NCBI GenBank assembly: GCA_943350635.1
Contig: CALRAI010000008.1
Span: 1 to 35,943, forward strand
Source of the DNA: Candidatus Uhrbacteria bacterium
Lineage (GTDB): Bacteria > Patescibacteriota > Patescibacteriia > UBA9934
Direction: 5' to 3'
Length of the DNA stretch: 35,943 bases
Position numbers and translations under genes: made by a program. The first letter of the stretch is position 1; each line of letters starts with the position of its first letter. The notes beneath the pieces were generated by a model. It was not told the origin of the DNA and did not search any database. It saw only the letters and a list, made by a program, of their open reading frames with translations. Positions 24,721-34,743 of the stretch are shown one piece after another.

Positions 24721-27351
24721 CTATTTCCCTTTTCGTTTTGTCGCCTTCATCTCCTCGATGTCCTGCGCAGCATCCGCAAACGTAATCACCGTACCCACCG
24801 GAATCTTCATCGCCTGTGCTTCCGTGAGATTATTTTCAATCAATGTTGTATTTTTCAGTTCCGTCATGCGCTTCGTGCTCCAATTCAACCCATTTTCCCG
24901 AAGCATGGTGTGAATAATTTTGTAAATCCATTCACCTTTCTGCATCACATGATCTGGGCTCTCCACGGTTGGAATCGAACTATACGCCTTTTCAGAATGT
25001 GGCACTGACATATCTCCTGCCTCAGCTGTCGGAGGAATTGCTATGCTCCCCGCTCCATAAGATCCAAACCCAGGATCGGCATATCGACCGTCATGTAAAG
25101 GCAGTACCGATGCTTCCGGCGTATACCAATCACGCAAAGATTGTGAATCGACAGGCACTGACGCTACAACGTTTTTAACCGTCTTCCCTTCCATTTCATC
25201 AAGTGCCTGATCAACCGAATTCAAATGTAATACCGATCCAATGTTCAACGACACACCATAGTCGGTAATACCATTCTCTTTCAACGCAAGATGCGTAAGA
25301 TACCCAACTTTTTCATCCGTTACTTTCAAATCACGATCTGCAATCATGTCCGACACCACATTCCAAATCCTATCCCCCTTTACTATCACGTGTTCTGTTG
25401 TTTCTGGCAGCGAAGTACTTTCAACGGTACCACGTGATGACGAAAGTTTTGGAGCCTTTTCGCCTGTATCGCGATCACGATCGTTATCAATCCCTTCCGC
25501 CGAATGCTCACCATCAACCCCTACTACAGCATCAGCAACTGATATATGTTCAGCGACTGGATTACTCACCTGCGGTTCCTCTGAATCATTCTGTGCAAAT
25601 TCGTGCAATGCAATCCCAGCTGCAGCAACACCAGTACCAAACAATACCGCAATCGCAGGCTTCAATAATCGATGTGCACCATCGAAAGCGCCATCATGCA
25701 AATCCGTCATGGTATCTGCAACCGCAGTAAACGCTCGCTCGTGCCAAGCTGGTACTTTTTCCGTAGGCTTCGTGGGTTCCACCGGAGGAATCGCTTTCGG
25801 TGCAAGAGCATCCGCAAGCGCCTGGGCACGAACCTTTTCCTTAATTCTCCGCCATACTTCATCAATCAACAACTGTTGCGCACTGTGAATTCGCTGTACT
25901 CGGTTTTGCACAGTAACGTCACCATTTTCATAGTCCAATCCAGCAAGAGCATTTGCACCAGCATCATGAATAAGTTTCTCAATCTTCTCAACGCCTGTTG
26001 ATCCATGCAATTCGGCAACTTTTCTTTGAATGATCTCGAGATCGATACCCAGCATTTCTGCAGCAGACTGCGTAGTAAGACGTTCTTTTTCTTTTAGACC
26101 AGAAACAGACACTTCTTCAACAAGATGGGAAGGAATTTCTGCATACTCGTCAACATCTACCGTTCGATGAACTGGAATACGCAATGATTCTCCAGGCTCA
26201 TTTCCCGTTTGAGGCTTCCGTAAATCATTTGAAACAAAAATACCAGGCTTTGTTGGCTCGTCTTCATCATAAATTCCCGGAAGAACTACATTTGTTTGTA
26301 TCAAAGCCATTCTCGCCGCTTCATTAGCCGCTTCCGCCTTTCGCTCTTCATTTTTTACGTACGCCTCAATGTCTGTCCCCATGGGAACTCCATCTTTCAC
26401 CAAAAGCGCCCAAAGAGCTTCAATACGCGCCTTTACAATAATAAGTTGCGGAACAACATCAACACCATTTATCTGGCTATCGTGTGACTGAATATTATTC
26501 ATTGCCTCGATAACAGCCGGTGACAAAGGTCCGCGAAGATCATCCGCTGAATTTTTTACTGACTCCTCTATTATTTCAAGTAACTCTCTTTCAACATCCT
26601 GAAGTCCCATCATAATCTCCAATTTTCCACTCAACGTATCCGAGAACCCTTCATTCGACGCACGTTCACGGGCAGGCAGAATACGATCAGTAAAGCTCTT
26701 TGCGACAATATGAACCTTGCTCAAATCAGCACCAGTTGGCGCATTAATCTGTTTCCGTACCGGATTCATACTAATGTCCAATTGTTTTGCATGCGCATGT
26801 AATTCTTCAAGACGAGCAGAAGAAAGGCTAGTCTTTTTCCGTTCTCCTTCATACCAATGCAAGATTACCACGGAAGTTATCAAGGTGTTATGTAAAGCAG
26901 ATCGAAGAAAAAGATCTTCCATCATTCGAGAAGTTTTATCTGCTCCAACACCCCAATGTTCTTTTGCTGGATGACTGTCGATTGCCCGTTGCAACACTAC
27001 AGCTCGTCGTCCAAACTGAATCAACTTCGATTCAATCAAAAAATCTAATGCCCTAAGTATTTCCATTTCTTCTTCGTCCCTTACAGAGCCACTATCACGC
27101 AGATCTGCATACATCTTTCGCCGTAATTCCCAAACAGGGTCAGCAAATGAGCGATGCTCTTTCAACAGGGCTTGAAAACGAATCATCGCCTTGGCATTTC
27201 GTGACTCTCTCTCAACACGCCGTTTTTCGTTTTTAGCATGTTCCTCGGAATCGTCTGCTCGTACCGGGAGGAGGCTTGCGCTTTTCTGTAACGCCGATAC
27301 CACCGTTCCTTGCGATGGTATCCCAGAATTTGATTGTTCTTTCGTAGGCAT
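24721..27351 (-). CDS. Large single-TM protein with two C-terminal LysM-like repeats
   Basis: TM segment AIAVLFGTGVAAAGIAL; repeats EHVIVKGDRIWNVVSDMI... and DHVMQKGEWIYKIIHTML..., each ending in an IP/NIGSVLHL or IPVGTVITF motif. Confidence 0.65.
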   Translation of the reverse strand: MPTKEQSNSGIPSQGTVVSALQKSASLLPVRADDSEEHAKNEKRRVERESRNAKAMIRFQALLKEHRSFADPVWELRRKMYADLRDSGSVRDEEEMEILRALDFLIESKLIQFGRRAVVLQRAIDSHPAKEHWGVGADKTSRMMEDLFLRSALHNTLITSVVILHWYEGERKKTSLSSARLEELHAHAKQLDISMNPVRKQINAPTGADLSKVHIVAKSFTDRILPARERASNEGFSDTLSGKLEIMMGLQDVERELLEIIEESVKNSADDLRGPLSPAVIEAMNNIQSHDSQINGVDVVPQLIIVKARIEALWALLVKDGVPMGTDIEAYVKNEERKAEAANEAARMALIQTNVVLPGIYDEDEPTKPGIFVSNDLRKPQTGNEPGESLRIPVHRTVDVDEYAEIPSHLVEEVSVSGLKEKERLTTQSAAEMLGIDLEIIQRKVAELHGSTGVEKIEKLIHDAGANALAGLDYENGDVTVQNRVQRIHSAQQLLIDEVWRRIKEKVRAQALADALAPKAIPPVEPTKPTEKVPAWHERAFTAVADTMTDLHDGAFDGAHRLLKPAIAVLFGTGVAAAGIALHEFAQNDSEEPQVSNPVAEHISVADAVVGVDGEHSAEGIDNDRDRDTGEKAPKLSSSRGTVESTSLPETTEHVIVKGDRIWNVVSDMIADRDLKVTDEKVGYLTHLALKENGITDYGVSLNIGSVLHLNSVDQALDEMEGKTVKNVVASVPVDSQSLRDWYTPEASVLPLHDGRYADPGFGSYGAGSIAIPPTAEAGDMSVPHSEKAYSSIPTVESPDHVMQKGEWIYKIIHTMLRENGLNWSTKRMTELKNTTLIENNLTEAQAMKIPVGTVITFADAAQDIEEMKATKRKGK

Positions 27352-27373
27352 ATTGCTCACATTTTACCACAAC

Positions 27374-27406
27374 AAAAAATGAGCTGATTTTTTCAGCTCA
27401 TTTTTT
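27374..27406 (-). terminator. Terminator downstream of gyrA
   Basis: AAAAAATGAGCTGA-TTTTT-TCAGCTCATTTTTT, 14-bp stem with flanking A/T tracts. Confidence 0.9.
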
Positions 27407-27417
27407 TGAATAGAGCT

Positions 27418-29937
27418 TTACCCCTTCTCTTCCACCGCGCCCGCTACTACTGCGGCAGTTGCCACCATGTCACCCGCTTGTTTGAAGCGCATCACCTTCA
27501 CGCCTTGCGTTGCACGGCCAATAACCGAAACCGATGTAACCGACGTACGAATGATTTGTCCGCCTTGGGACATAATCAGCAAGTCACGCGAGTCCTTCAT
27601 TTCCGTAACATACGCACACACAAGCTTTCCTGTTTTTGCCGTAATTTGTGCCGTTTTAATTCCAGATCCTCCACGGCCTTGAATACCATATTCCTCGATA
27701 TCCGTACGCTTCCCGTATCCATTTCCCATAATCGTGAGAAGCTGACGGCCTTCTTTCTGCGCTTCTGCTCCGATCACTTCCATTCCGATCACCTCATCAT
27801 CGCCCTTTAATTTAATGCCACGAACTCCTGCCGCAACTCGACCCATCGCCCGCACATCATCTTCATCAAATCGAATACTCATACCATTCATCGTGGCCAA
27901 CATCACCTGATCCTTACCAGTAGACGTTCGCACCCATTGCAAATTATCGCCATCGTTCAGTTTGATCGCGATCAACCCCGACTTTCGCACATTTTCAAAA
28001 TCCTCGAGCTTCGTTTTCTTGATGGTTCCACGATTCGTCACCATCATAATGAACTTTGCCCCAAGTTGCTTCTTCAAATTCCCCACCAACACGGACGTTA
28101 CCTTCTCCCCCGGCCCAAGTTCCAAGAAATTCACAATCGCTTGCCCCTTTGCGGTACGCGACGCCTCTGGAATATCGTACGCCTTCAAACGGAACACACG
28201 GCCACGAGACGTAAAGAACATCATGTCTTCGTGCGTGGTCGCCGAATAAATCGATTCGATCGCATCTTCTTCTTTCGTTGTAAGACCAATAACACCTTTT
28301 CCTCCACGAACCTGTTGCGTAAACGTATCCGGCGGCAAGCGTTTGATATATCCATCTTTCGTCATCATCACCACCGCAGGAACATCGGCGATAATATCTT
28401 CCATGGAGAATTCCTTCACGCCACCCTTCACAATCTTCGTTCGGCGCTCGTCGCCAAATTTCTCAGCGAGTTCGACGAGTTCTGCACGCAACACAGCAAG
28501 CAACTTCTTTTCACTCTTCAAAATAGCCTCAAGCGCTTCCTTGATTTTCATCTTCTCTGCGTATTCTTGTTCAATACGTAATTGCTCCAAGTTTGCCAAC
28601 GCCTGCAACCGCATTTCCAAAATCGCAATCGCTTGACGCTCACTCATGCTGAATTGCTTCATGAGGTTCAATCGCGCTTCGTCCTTGTCCTTCGACTTCT
28701 TAATTGTCGCAATCACTTTGTCGATGTTTGCAAGGGCAATCCGCAACCCATCCAAAATATGCAAACGATCGTCGATACGCGCCAAATCGTATTCTGTACG
28801 ACGACGAACCACGTTTTTACGATGCGCAATGTGCTCCTCCAGAATCTGCTTCACATTAAGCACGCGCGGCTGAATGCCGTCGATAAGCGCCAACATGTTG
28901 TAGTGAAACATGGTTTGCAATTGGGTTGCTTGATACAAACGGTTCAATACTTTACGTGGATACGCATCCTTCTTAAGCTCGATAACAATGCGAACGCCCT
29001 CCTTGTTTGATTCATCACGAATATCGCGAATTCCTTCCAACTTCTTTTCCCGCACCAAATCTGCAATCTTTTCAATAAGCGTGCTCTTATTCACCAAATA
29101 CGGAATCTCCGAAACAATAATCGTTGCCATGTCCTTTTTTCCTTCAACGATATCGCACTTCGCCCGCACAACAACTCCCCCACGACCGGTAGCATAGGCA
29201 GCCCGCAGATCGTTGGCGCCGTACACAATACCTCCCGTTGGAAAATCTGGACCTGGCATCACCTCAACAATCTCGTCGATGGTTGTTTCCGGATTATCGA
29301 TCAGTTTCAAAATTGCTGTGCTAATTTCCTTTACGTTGTGCGGAGGAATATTCGTTGCCATTCCCACGGCAATTCCGATCATTCCGTTCAAAAGAAGGTT
29401 TGGGAGTTTTGCCGGCAATACCGCTGGCTCGTCATGACTTCCATCGTAGTTTGGTACAAAATTCACGGTGTTCTTTTCAATATCCAGCAACATCTCTTCG
29501 GCAATCGGAGAAAGCTTTGCCTCGGTATATCGATACGCAGCGGCACCGTCCCCATCCATACTTCCAAAGTTTCCCTGTCCAGTAACCAACGGATACCGGA
29601 ACGAAAAATCCTGCGCCATACGCACCATACTGTCGTACACAGAGATATCGCCGTGTGGGTGATATTTACCAAGCACTTCTCCAACGATCGTTGCTGATTT
29701 TCGGAATTTGGCATTCGCGCGCAAACCAATGTCCCACATCGCGTACAAAATTCTGCGATGCACCGGCTTCATGCCGTCACGCACGTCTGGCAATGCACGA
29801 GAAACAATAACGGACATGGCGTAATCAAGATACGCGTGCCGCATTTCTTCGGTAATACTTTGTTGAATCAGTCCACCAACAGGTACCAGCCCAGCGTCTT
29901 CTGTTTGCACTTCAAGTGTTTCTTCAGGTTTTGCCAT
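27418..29937 (-). CDS. gyrA: DNA gyrase subunit A
   Basis: [64 protein letters not shown]-terminal pinwheel with GyrA-box-like QGRGGSG. Confidence 0.93.
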   Translation of the reverse strand: MAKPEETLEVQTEDAGLVPVGGLIQQSITEEMRHAYLDYAMSVIVSRALPDVRDGMKPVHRRILYAMWDIGLRANAKFRKSATIVGEVLGKYHPHGDISVYDSMVRMAQDFSFRYPLVTGQGNFGSMDGDGAAAYRYTEAKLSPIAEEMLLDIEKNTVNFVPNYDGSHDEPAVLPAKLPNLLLNGMIGIAVGMATNIPPHNVKEISTAILKLIDNPETTIDEIVEVMPGPDFPTGGIVYGANDLRAAYATGRGGVVVRAKCDIVEGKKDMATIIVSEIPYLVNKSTLIEKIADLVREKKLEGIRDIRDESNKEGVRIVIELKKDAYPRKVLNRLYQATQLQTMFHYNMLALIDGIQPRVLNVKQILEEHIAHRKNVVRRRTEYDLARIDDRLHILDGLRIALANIDKVIATIKKSKDKDEARLNLMKQFSMSERQAIAILEMRLQALANLEQLRIEQEYAEKMKIKEALEAILKSEKKLLAVLRAELVELAEKFGDERRTKIVKGGVKEFSMEDIIADVPAVVMMTKDGYIKRLPPDTFTQQVRGGKGVIGLTTKEEDAIESIYSATTHEDMMFFTSRGRVFRLKAYDIPEASRTAKGQAIVNFLELGPGEKVTSVLVGNLKKQLGAKFIMMVTNRGTIKKTKLEDFENVRKSGLIAIKLNDGDNLQWVRTSTGKDQVMLATMNGMSIRFDEDDVRAMGRVAAGVRGIKLKGDDEVIGMEVIGAEAQKEGRQLLTIMGNGYGKRTDIEEYGIQGRGGSGIKTAQITAKTGKLVCAYVTEMKDSRDLLIMSQGGQIIRTSVTSVSVIGRATQGVKVMRFKQAGDMVATAAVVAGAVEEKG

Positions 29938-29940
29938 AGT

Positions 29941-30255
29941 TTATGGTTGAGGAGGAGTTGGAGATTCTGGCGGAACGTTCGTATCTGACGTGGGGGATGC
30001 TGTTGCCGATGTAAACAGGTCAAAGAACGGATCAAAAGTGCTACGCGGAGGTAAAACGGAACTAAATTCTGTTGTTGTCGTATGCATGAAATCAACTGCA
30101 TCAGTCGTAATCCCACGAAGTCGTTCCCGGTTCCACGTCATATGCATCTGGATCCCGGTTCCCACAATCACCACAAGGAAAATAACAGCGAACACCCACA
30201 ATCGTTTCTTGGTCAGAAACGTGCGTTTCTGCAAAAGAATCCGCGGAGCATCCAT
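29941..30255 (-). CDS. Small single-TM hypothetical protein
   Basis: LWVFAVIFLVVIVGTGIQM followed by a Ser/Thr/Pro-rich tail. Confidence 0.6.
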   Translation of the reverse strand: MDAPRILLQKRTFLTKKRLWVFAVIFLVVIVGTGIQMHMTWNRERLRGITTDAVDFMHTTTTEFSSVLPPRSTFDPFFDLFTSATASPTSDTNVPPESPTPPQP

Positions 30256-30258
30256 ACA

Positions 30259-30915
30259 CTAACCACGAGTCAGCACCACAACCTGTAAGTCTTCTTCTGG
30301 CAAACCGGCTCGAGCAATTTTGTACTTGCCCAACGTTTCTACCGGCGCACCAATTTCACGCACAAATGCCGCAGCATCTCCATATCCATCGCCCTCAAAC
30401 GCATTCACATATATTGGAACAACCACACGAGGCTCAATTTGAGTTACGAGCTCAGCGGCTGCCGACGCCGCAAGAACATCGTTGCCACCCGCTGGCACAA
30501 GAAGAATATCAACTGCACCAAGCAATTCTTGCTCTTTTGCAGTCAGCGCACGATCGATCGCGCCCAAATATCCCACGTGCATTCCCTCTACGTCGAAACG
30601 ATAAATCGTATGTGCAGCACCGTCTTTTTTTGGCGCAGAAATTCCCGTCACAAACATGCCACGCACTTCATACTCGCCGGGATGATCCACAACAAACGGC
30701 GCCTTGCCTCCGTCGTGTTCCGCGATAATGGCATCGGTATTCCCGGTGGAATCATCATCGTGCGATCGCACAATAATGGACGATTCAATTTGCTTGGGGA
30801 ATTTCAACGTTCCTTCTGCAAAAAATGGATTCGTCACCAAACTCACTTCAGTTTGCCCAGGTTTTGCCGTGAGCACCACACTTCCCAAACCATTCCACGT
30901 AATAATCATAAGCAT
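30259..30915 (-). CDS. UlaG-like MBL-fold protein, apparently lacking metal ligands
   Basis: ITWNGLGSVVLTA, DHPGEYEVRGMFV, DILLVPAGGNDVL, EPRVVVPIYVNAF. Confidence 0.7.
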   Translation of the reverse strand: MLMIITWNGLGSVVLTAKPGQTEVSLVTNPFFAEGTLKFPKQIESSIIVRSHDDDSTGNTDAIIAEHDGGKAPFVVDHPGEYEVRGMFVTGISAPKKDGAAHTIYRFDVEGMHVGYLGAIDRALTAKEQELLGAVDILLVPAGGNDVLAASAAAELVTQIEPRVVVPIYVNAFEGDGYGDAAAFVREIGAPVETLGKYKIARAGLPEEDLQVVVLTRG

Positions 30916-30943
30916 CGTGAATTCGTGAATAGGTTAACACATC

Positions 30944-31639
30944 TTATTCGCCTACACCATCGTCCTCCCCCTGACTCATCACTTCAGTCCAATACGTAAT
31001 TTCCTTTTGAACGTCTTCTTCGGTGGGATCCACGTCGATCATAGACCAACCTTCCTCAAACTGGCGAACCCTCGCCAGAATGTCGTCCCGATACTGTTCG
31101 TCACGATCCGCCATGGCTTTAAACGTATCAATGAGCATTTGAATACGCACTTCAGCTGCAGACCATTGCGCAACAAGCTCTTCAAATTTTCCTTTTCGTT
31201 CTTGTGCGCGATCGTCACATTGTTTATTCAAAATTTCGTGTGCAGCAAGAATTTCCCGATCGATCACCGACTGCTCTTCAGAAGTAAGTTCAGTCGCAAA
31301 TTGGGAACTTTTAACAAAGTCCAAGATGTGCACACCGTATTTCGCTACAGATTCCATTTTTGCCTTAACATCGTCATCGAGCTTTGCGAGAACAAGCTCT
31401 TGTAATCGCGCGTCCTCGTCCCCCGCACAAAGCTCCTGATACGCCTTTCGATACGGAAATTCTTTCCTACCAATATAAATCAGCGCTTGGCGAATCTGTT
31501 CCGGCGTTGATGATTCGTTCGACTCGAGATCGGCCGCTAATTGGCGCGCTTCATCAATAACAACCGTTGGAGCCAACGGAACTAAGCGATCCAGCGCATG
31601 ACGAAAATCCTGTAACAACTCTGCATGAGGGTGAGACAT
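30944..31639 (-). CDS. Hypothetical helical/coiled-coil protein
   Basis: 231-aa ORF from MSHPHAELLQDFRHALDRL, charged helical composition. The 5' extension in the track runs into a structured region. Confidence 0.6.
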   Translation of the reverse strand: MSHPHAELLQDFRHALDRLVPLAPTVVIDEARQLAADLESNESSTPEQIRQALIYIGRKEFPYRKAYQELCAGDEDARLQELVLAKLDDDVKAKMESVAKYGVHILDFVKSSQFATELTSEEQSVIDREILAAHEILNKQCDDRAQERKGKFEELVAQWSAAEVRIQMLIDTFKAMADRDEQYRDDILARVRQFEEGWSMIDVDPTEEDVQKEITYWTEVMSQGEDDGVGE

Positions 31640-31698
31640 AGTGGGTATATGGTAACAAGCCACACCAAATACCGTGAACATATTGTGCACAGGACTCA

Positions 31699-31830
31699 CG
31701 AGTGCAGTGGCGAGGGTACATTTTTCCAACGAGCACGGGCCCTCCCAGCTGCAGGTGAGCATAGCGAACCGTCGCAGCGTGAGGGATTCGCGCGGAGTGC
31801 AGAACAATGTACCCGAGCCACCAGCGAGTG
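31699..31830. ncRNA. Candidate structured element, possibly the 5' leader of the downstream minus-strand gene
   Basis: GGGTACATT (31714-31722)/AATGTACCC (31806-31814), GTGGC/GCCAC outside, nested CCCTC/GAGGG, GCTGC/GCAGC and GCGA-ACCG-TCGC. Confidence 0.45.
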
Positions 31831-31855
31831 AATATATTCTGACCTGATTTCTTTA

Positions 31856-31943
31856 GAGGGCGTTGAGATGGAAAGATTCTGCGGGGATTCCTGGATTTGG
31901 TTGGAAGGACGGGAGCGTCGGCTATTGCGATTTCAACGCCCTC
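31856..31943. ncRNA. Candidate structured element with a 14-bp closing helix
   Basis: GAGGGCGTTGAGAT (31856-31869)/ATTTCAACGCCCTC (31930-31943), one G.T; internal GACG-GGAG-CGTC hairpin and possible GGAA/TTCC. Confidence 0.5.
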
Positions 31944-31992
31944 CTACCGAGATTGGGGTTTTCAAACTTGGCAATACAATGCGATGTGGTCG

Positions 31993-32053
31993 TGATATCT
32001 GAAAAAAGCGATATCAAATGTCGACAAACGTGACTTTGTTTCACGTGCGACAT
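31993..32053. repeat. Two adjacent inverted repeats
   Basis: TGATATC (31993-31999)/GATATCA (32010-32016); ATGTCG/CGACAT (32018-32023/32048-32053) enclosing ACGTGA/TCACGT (32028-32033/32041-32046). Confidence 0.7.
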
Positions 32054-32279
32054 CATCGACTACTGTACGTATCGTTCTGATCGGATCCGATGCACATAAC
32101 GCAACTGAGTTGCATTAGAAGAACCCCTGTTTTAAAAACGCATACCCCCACTCTCGGCAACAGAAAAAAGCAACGCTGTGACGGCGAACAATTGTCGTCT
32201 TCCGCCCCATCTAACCCTTCAAAGAATCACACCATCTCCACTCTCAACCCAATCCAAGAATCCCAATCATTCAAATACA

Positions 32280-32741
32280 TCACTCACCCTTCCCCATCCC
32301 AAAATATTGTTTCAAAATCGCGCGATACATATCGCCTCTTCCTACAATCCCTACAAGAATATCCTTCTCGACGACGGGAATGTGATGGATTCCCGAAGAA
32401 ACCATCAATGCACCAATCTTGAGCACCGGCGTGCTGGGCGCAGCAGTAATCACTCGAGTACTCATCACGTCCGCTACAGTTTTTCCCATCGCATCAGCCG
32501 CATGCGTTTCCATGGCGTCAAAATCTAAATACGCTTCCGGTGTTTGTACCCAATCTTTAAAACTTGGAAACAATCCACGAAACAAATCCTTTTCACTCAA
32601 AATCCCTAACAAGTGCCCAGCGTCATCCACCACCGGAGCTGCAGAAATGCCTTTTCCAAGTAACAGTGCTGCCGCATCGCGCCACGACAACGACGGTGTC
32701 ACCGTGACCACATCGGTTTTCATCAATTCGCCAACAGTCAT
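32280..32741 (-). CDS. Tandem CBS-domain protein
   Basis: MTVGELMKTDVVTVTPSLSWRDAAALLLGKGISAAPVVDDAGHLLGILSEKDL...VADVMSTRVITAAPSTPVLKIGALMVSSGIHHIPVVEKDILVGIVGRGDMYRAI. Confidence 0.92.
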   Translation of the reverse strand: MTVGELMKTDVVTVTPSLSWRDAAALLLGKGISAAPVVDDAGHLLGILSEKDLFRGLFPSFKDWVQTPEAYLDFDAMETHAADAMGKTVADVMSTRVITAAPSTPVLKIGALMVSSGIHHIPVVEKDILVGIVGRGDMYRAILKQYFGMGKGE

Positions 32742-32834
32742 ATGGTATTGGGTAAGATGATTCGTATTTCATGTATATCACAAATTCTACACCAACGTCC
32801 TGTATACTCTGAACAAGATTTTCCCATCGATTCT

Positions 32835-34589
32835 ATGGACGAGCAGCCCATCATCATTCCAACACCAATCCCTGTACCCACCGAACCGCCACACTTCACC
32901 ACGCCGCGACGCACCACCCCATTCCGAAAACCGCTCATTGCAACCACCATCGTCGTAGCATGTCTTGCAATTACCAGCGTTGGCGTTGCGGCCTGGAAAG
33001 GAGTCATTCCGAATCCGTTTGTAAAAGCCCCGAATGCTCCAGCAGTATTCGCTGCCTTTGCAGCACTCACATCAGCACACACTGTAAGTACGATTCACGC
33101 ACAATTTGAACCTCGAGATGCTCAAGTTACCCCCATCGATTTCAGCGTTCCCACAACAACTCCAGCAGAAACGACTCCCCCTCCAACATCAACTGACCTC
33201 AGCGCAGATTTTGGTGATACATTATCAGAAACATCGTCATCTCCGAGCCCTTCAGTTCCCGCATTCCTTCGTCTCATCCCAAGCGATCTTCAATTCAATC
33301 TCACGCTCACCTCCGACTGGCAAAAATCGGAAACGCTCGCCGACACACAGTCCCGTATAGAAGGAACCTATAGCGCAAACAATATCCAAGCCACTTTGGA
33401 TATTGAAATGCGTCATGTTGGGGAAAAAACTTACATTCATCCAGCAAAAGTTCCCCTTCCTATTCCGATTATCGACCTTGCCGCTCTCTCCGATTCATGG
33501 ATCGACGCAGATTTCACAAACGGTATCTCTACCGTAATCGAGTACGGTACGAAGAAAACCGACACCACAAAAACAAAGGCTGCAACAAAAAATCTTGATG
33601 TTGAAATAGAAGCATGGATGAAAGCAGCATACGAAAACGGCGGAATCAGTCTCGGAACAGCCACACAAGAAACGCTCAACGGAGAAAAAGTTTGGACGTA
33701 TCCCGTTATTGTGGATGGCACAAAAATCATGGCTGCATTCAACACGGTTGCAGAAGATCGATCAACACGCATCGGTGATTACACATACACCCTCTTCAGC
33801 GATACAAACATCGCCGGAATGAAAAAGACAACACAAAGCGCGGTTACAATCGCGATCATGAACCAATTGCATGGATCGTTATCCGTCCGACAAACGGACG
33901 GCCAACCTGCCGGAATAGACTTCAACGTTACCATCGCTCCAAAAACGGACAATGAAAAGTTTAAAGACTCACAAATCAGCGTCTCCATTAATACAACATT
34001 CGCAAACATCAACGAGCCAGTGATTGTAACAGTCCCCGACCATGTTCTCTCTTTCCCTCAGGCCATGGGGCTCATTGAAGGAAAAACATCGGCCGAAGTG
34101 GATTTCGACTCGCAGGCTGACGTCATACAAAAAATTCGCACCGCACTCAAAAGCTACAACAAAGACAACAACGCATACCCCGCCACGCTCCAAGACCTTA
34201 TCGGCTACCAAGCGGAGTATTATCGCGTAAAAGCAATTCCAAACGACATATTCACCAACACCGCATTCGGGTATCAACTCACCGAAACTGGCTATGCCCT
34301 CACCTATTCCATGAAATACACAGACGGGCTGAGCGAATACGATCAGAAAAAATATATCGACGGCGCAAATACCGCAACGGCAACGAATCTTTCCGTAGAA
34401 GCCGCGACACTCATCGACGCTGACGAAGATAGCCTTACCGCCGCCCAAGAAAACGACCTTGGCACCTCCGATAAAAAAACCGACACAGACGGCGACGACT
34501 ACTCAGATAAAGACGAAGTCGACGGCGGCTTTGATCCGCTTACCAACAGCATCACGGGAGAAGTAACCAAAACATTCTCGGCGCTGTAA
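32835..34589 (+). CDS. Membrane-anchored protein with C-terminal TSP3/EF-hand-like calcium repeats
   Basis: Pro-rich N-terminus, TM LIATTIVVACLAITSVGVAA, and C-terminal DADEDSLTAAQENDLGTSDKKTDTDGDDYSDKDEVDGGFDP. Confidence 0.7.
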   Translation: MDEQPIIIPTPIPVPTEPPHFTTPRRTTPFRKPLIATTIVVACLAITSVGVAAWKGVIPNPFVKAPNAPAVFAAFAALTSAHTVSTIHAQFEPRDAQVTPIDFSVPTTTPAETTPPPTSTDLSADFGDTLSETSSSPSPSVPAFLRLIPSDLQFNLTLTSDWQKSETLADTQSRIEGTYSANNIQATLDIEMRHVGEKTYIHPAKVPLPIPIIDLAALSDSWIDADFTNGISTVIEYGTKKTDTTKTKAATKNLDVEIEAWMKAAYENGGISLGTATQETLNGEKVWTYPVIVDGTKIMAAFNTVAEDRSTRIGDYTYTLFSDTNIAGMKKTTQSAVTIAIMNQLHGSLSVRQTDGQPAGIDFNVTIAPKTDNEKFKDSQISVSINTTFANINEPVIVTVPDHVLSFPQAMGLIEGKTSAEVDFDSQADVIQKIRTALKSYNKDNNAYPATLQDLIGYQAEYYRVKAIPNDIFTNTAFGYQLTETGYALTYSMKYTDGLSEYDQKKYIDGANTATATNLSVEAATLIDADEDSLTAAQENDLGTSDKKTDTDGDDYSDKDEVDGGFDPLTNSITGEVTKTFSAL

Positions 34590-34595
34590 TATAAT
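34590..34595 (+). promoter_or_regulatory. -10 box (TATAAT) for the short ORF/S1 transcript
   Basis: Perfect TATAAT 10 nt before an ATG; no convincing -35. Confidence 0.45.
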
Positions 34596-34605
34596 ATATT
34601 CGCTA

Positions 34606-34743
34606 ATGTTAGCAGAATTTATTCAAACGACGATTGCGCATTTTCCACAACTCTTATACACTTTTGCCACTTCTTCATTCTTAGCCCCGTATCACCCATT
34701 GGTCATTTGGCTTTTGGCATGGTCCGGACATTTTCATTTATGA
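34606..34743 (+). CDS. 45-aa hydrophobic peptide, possible leader of the S1 gene
   Basis: MLAEFIQTTIAHFPQLLYTFATSSFLAPYHPLVIWLLAWSGHFHL*; its TGA overlaps the next ATG as ATGA. Confidence 0.4.
   Translation: MLAEFIQTTIAHFPQLLYTFATSSFLAPYHPLVIWLLAWSGHFHL

Noticed and set aside
31640-31807. N-terminal extension of the 287-aa minus ORF
   Set aside because: Runs through the structured region; the ATG at 31639 is a better start.
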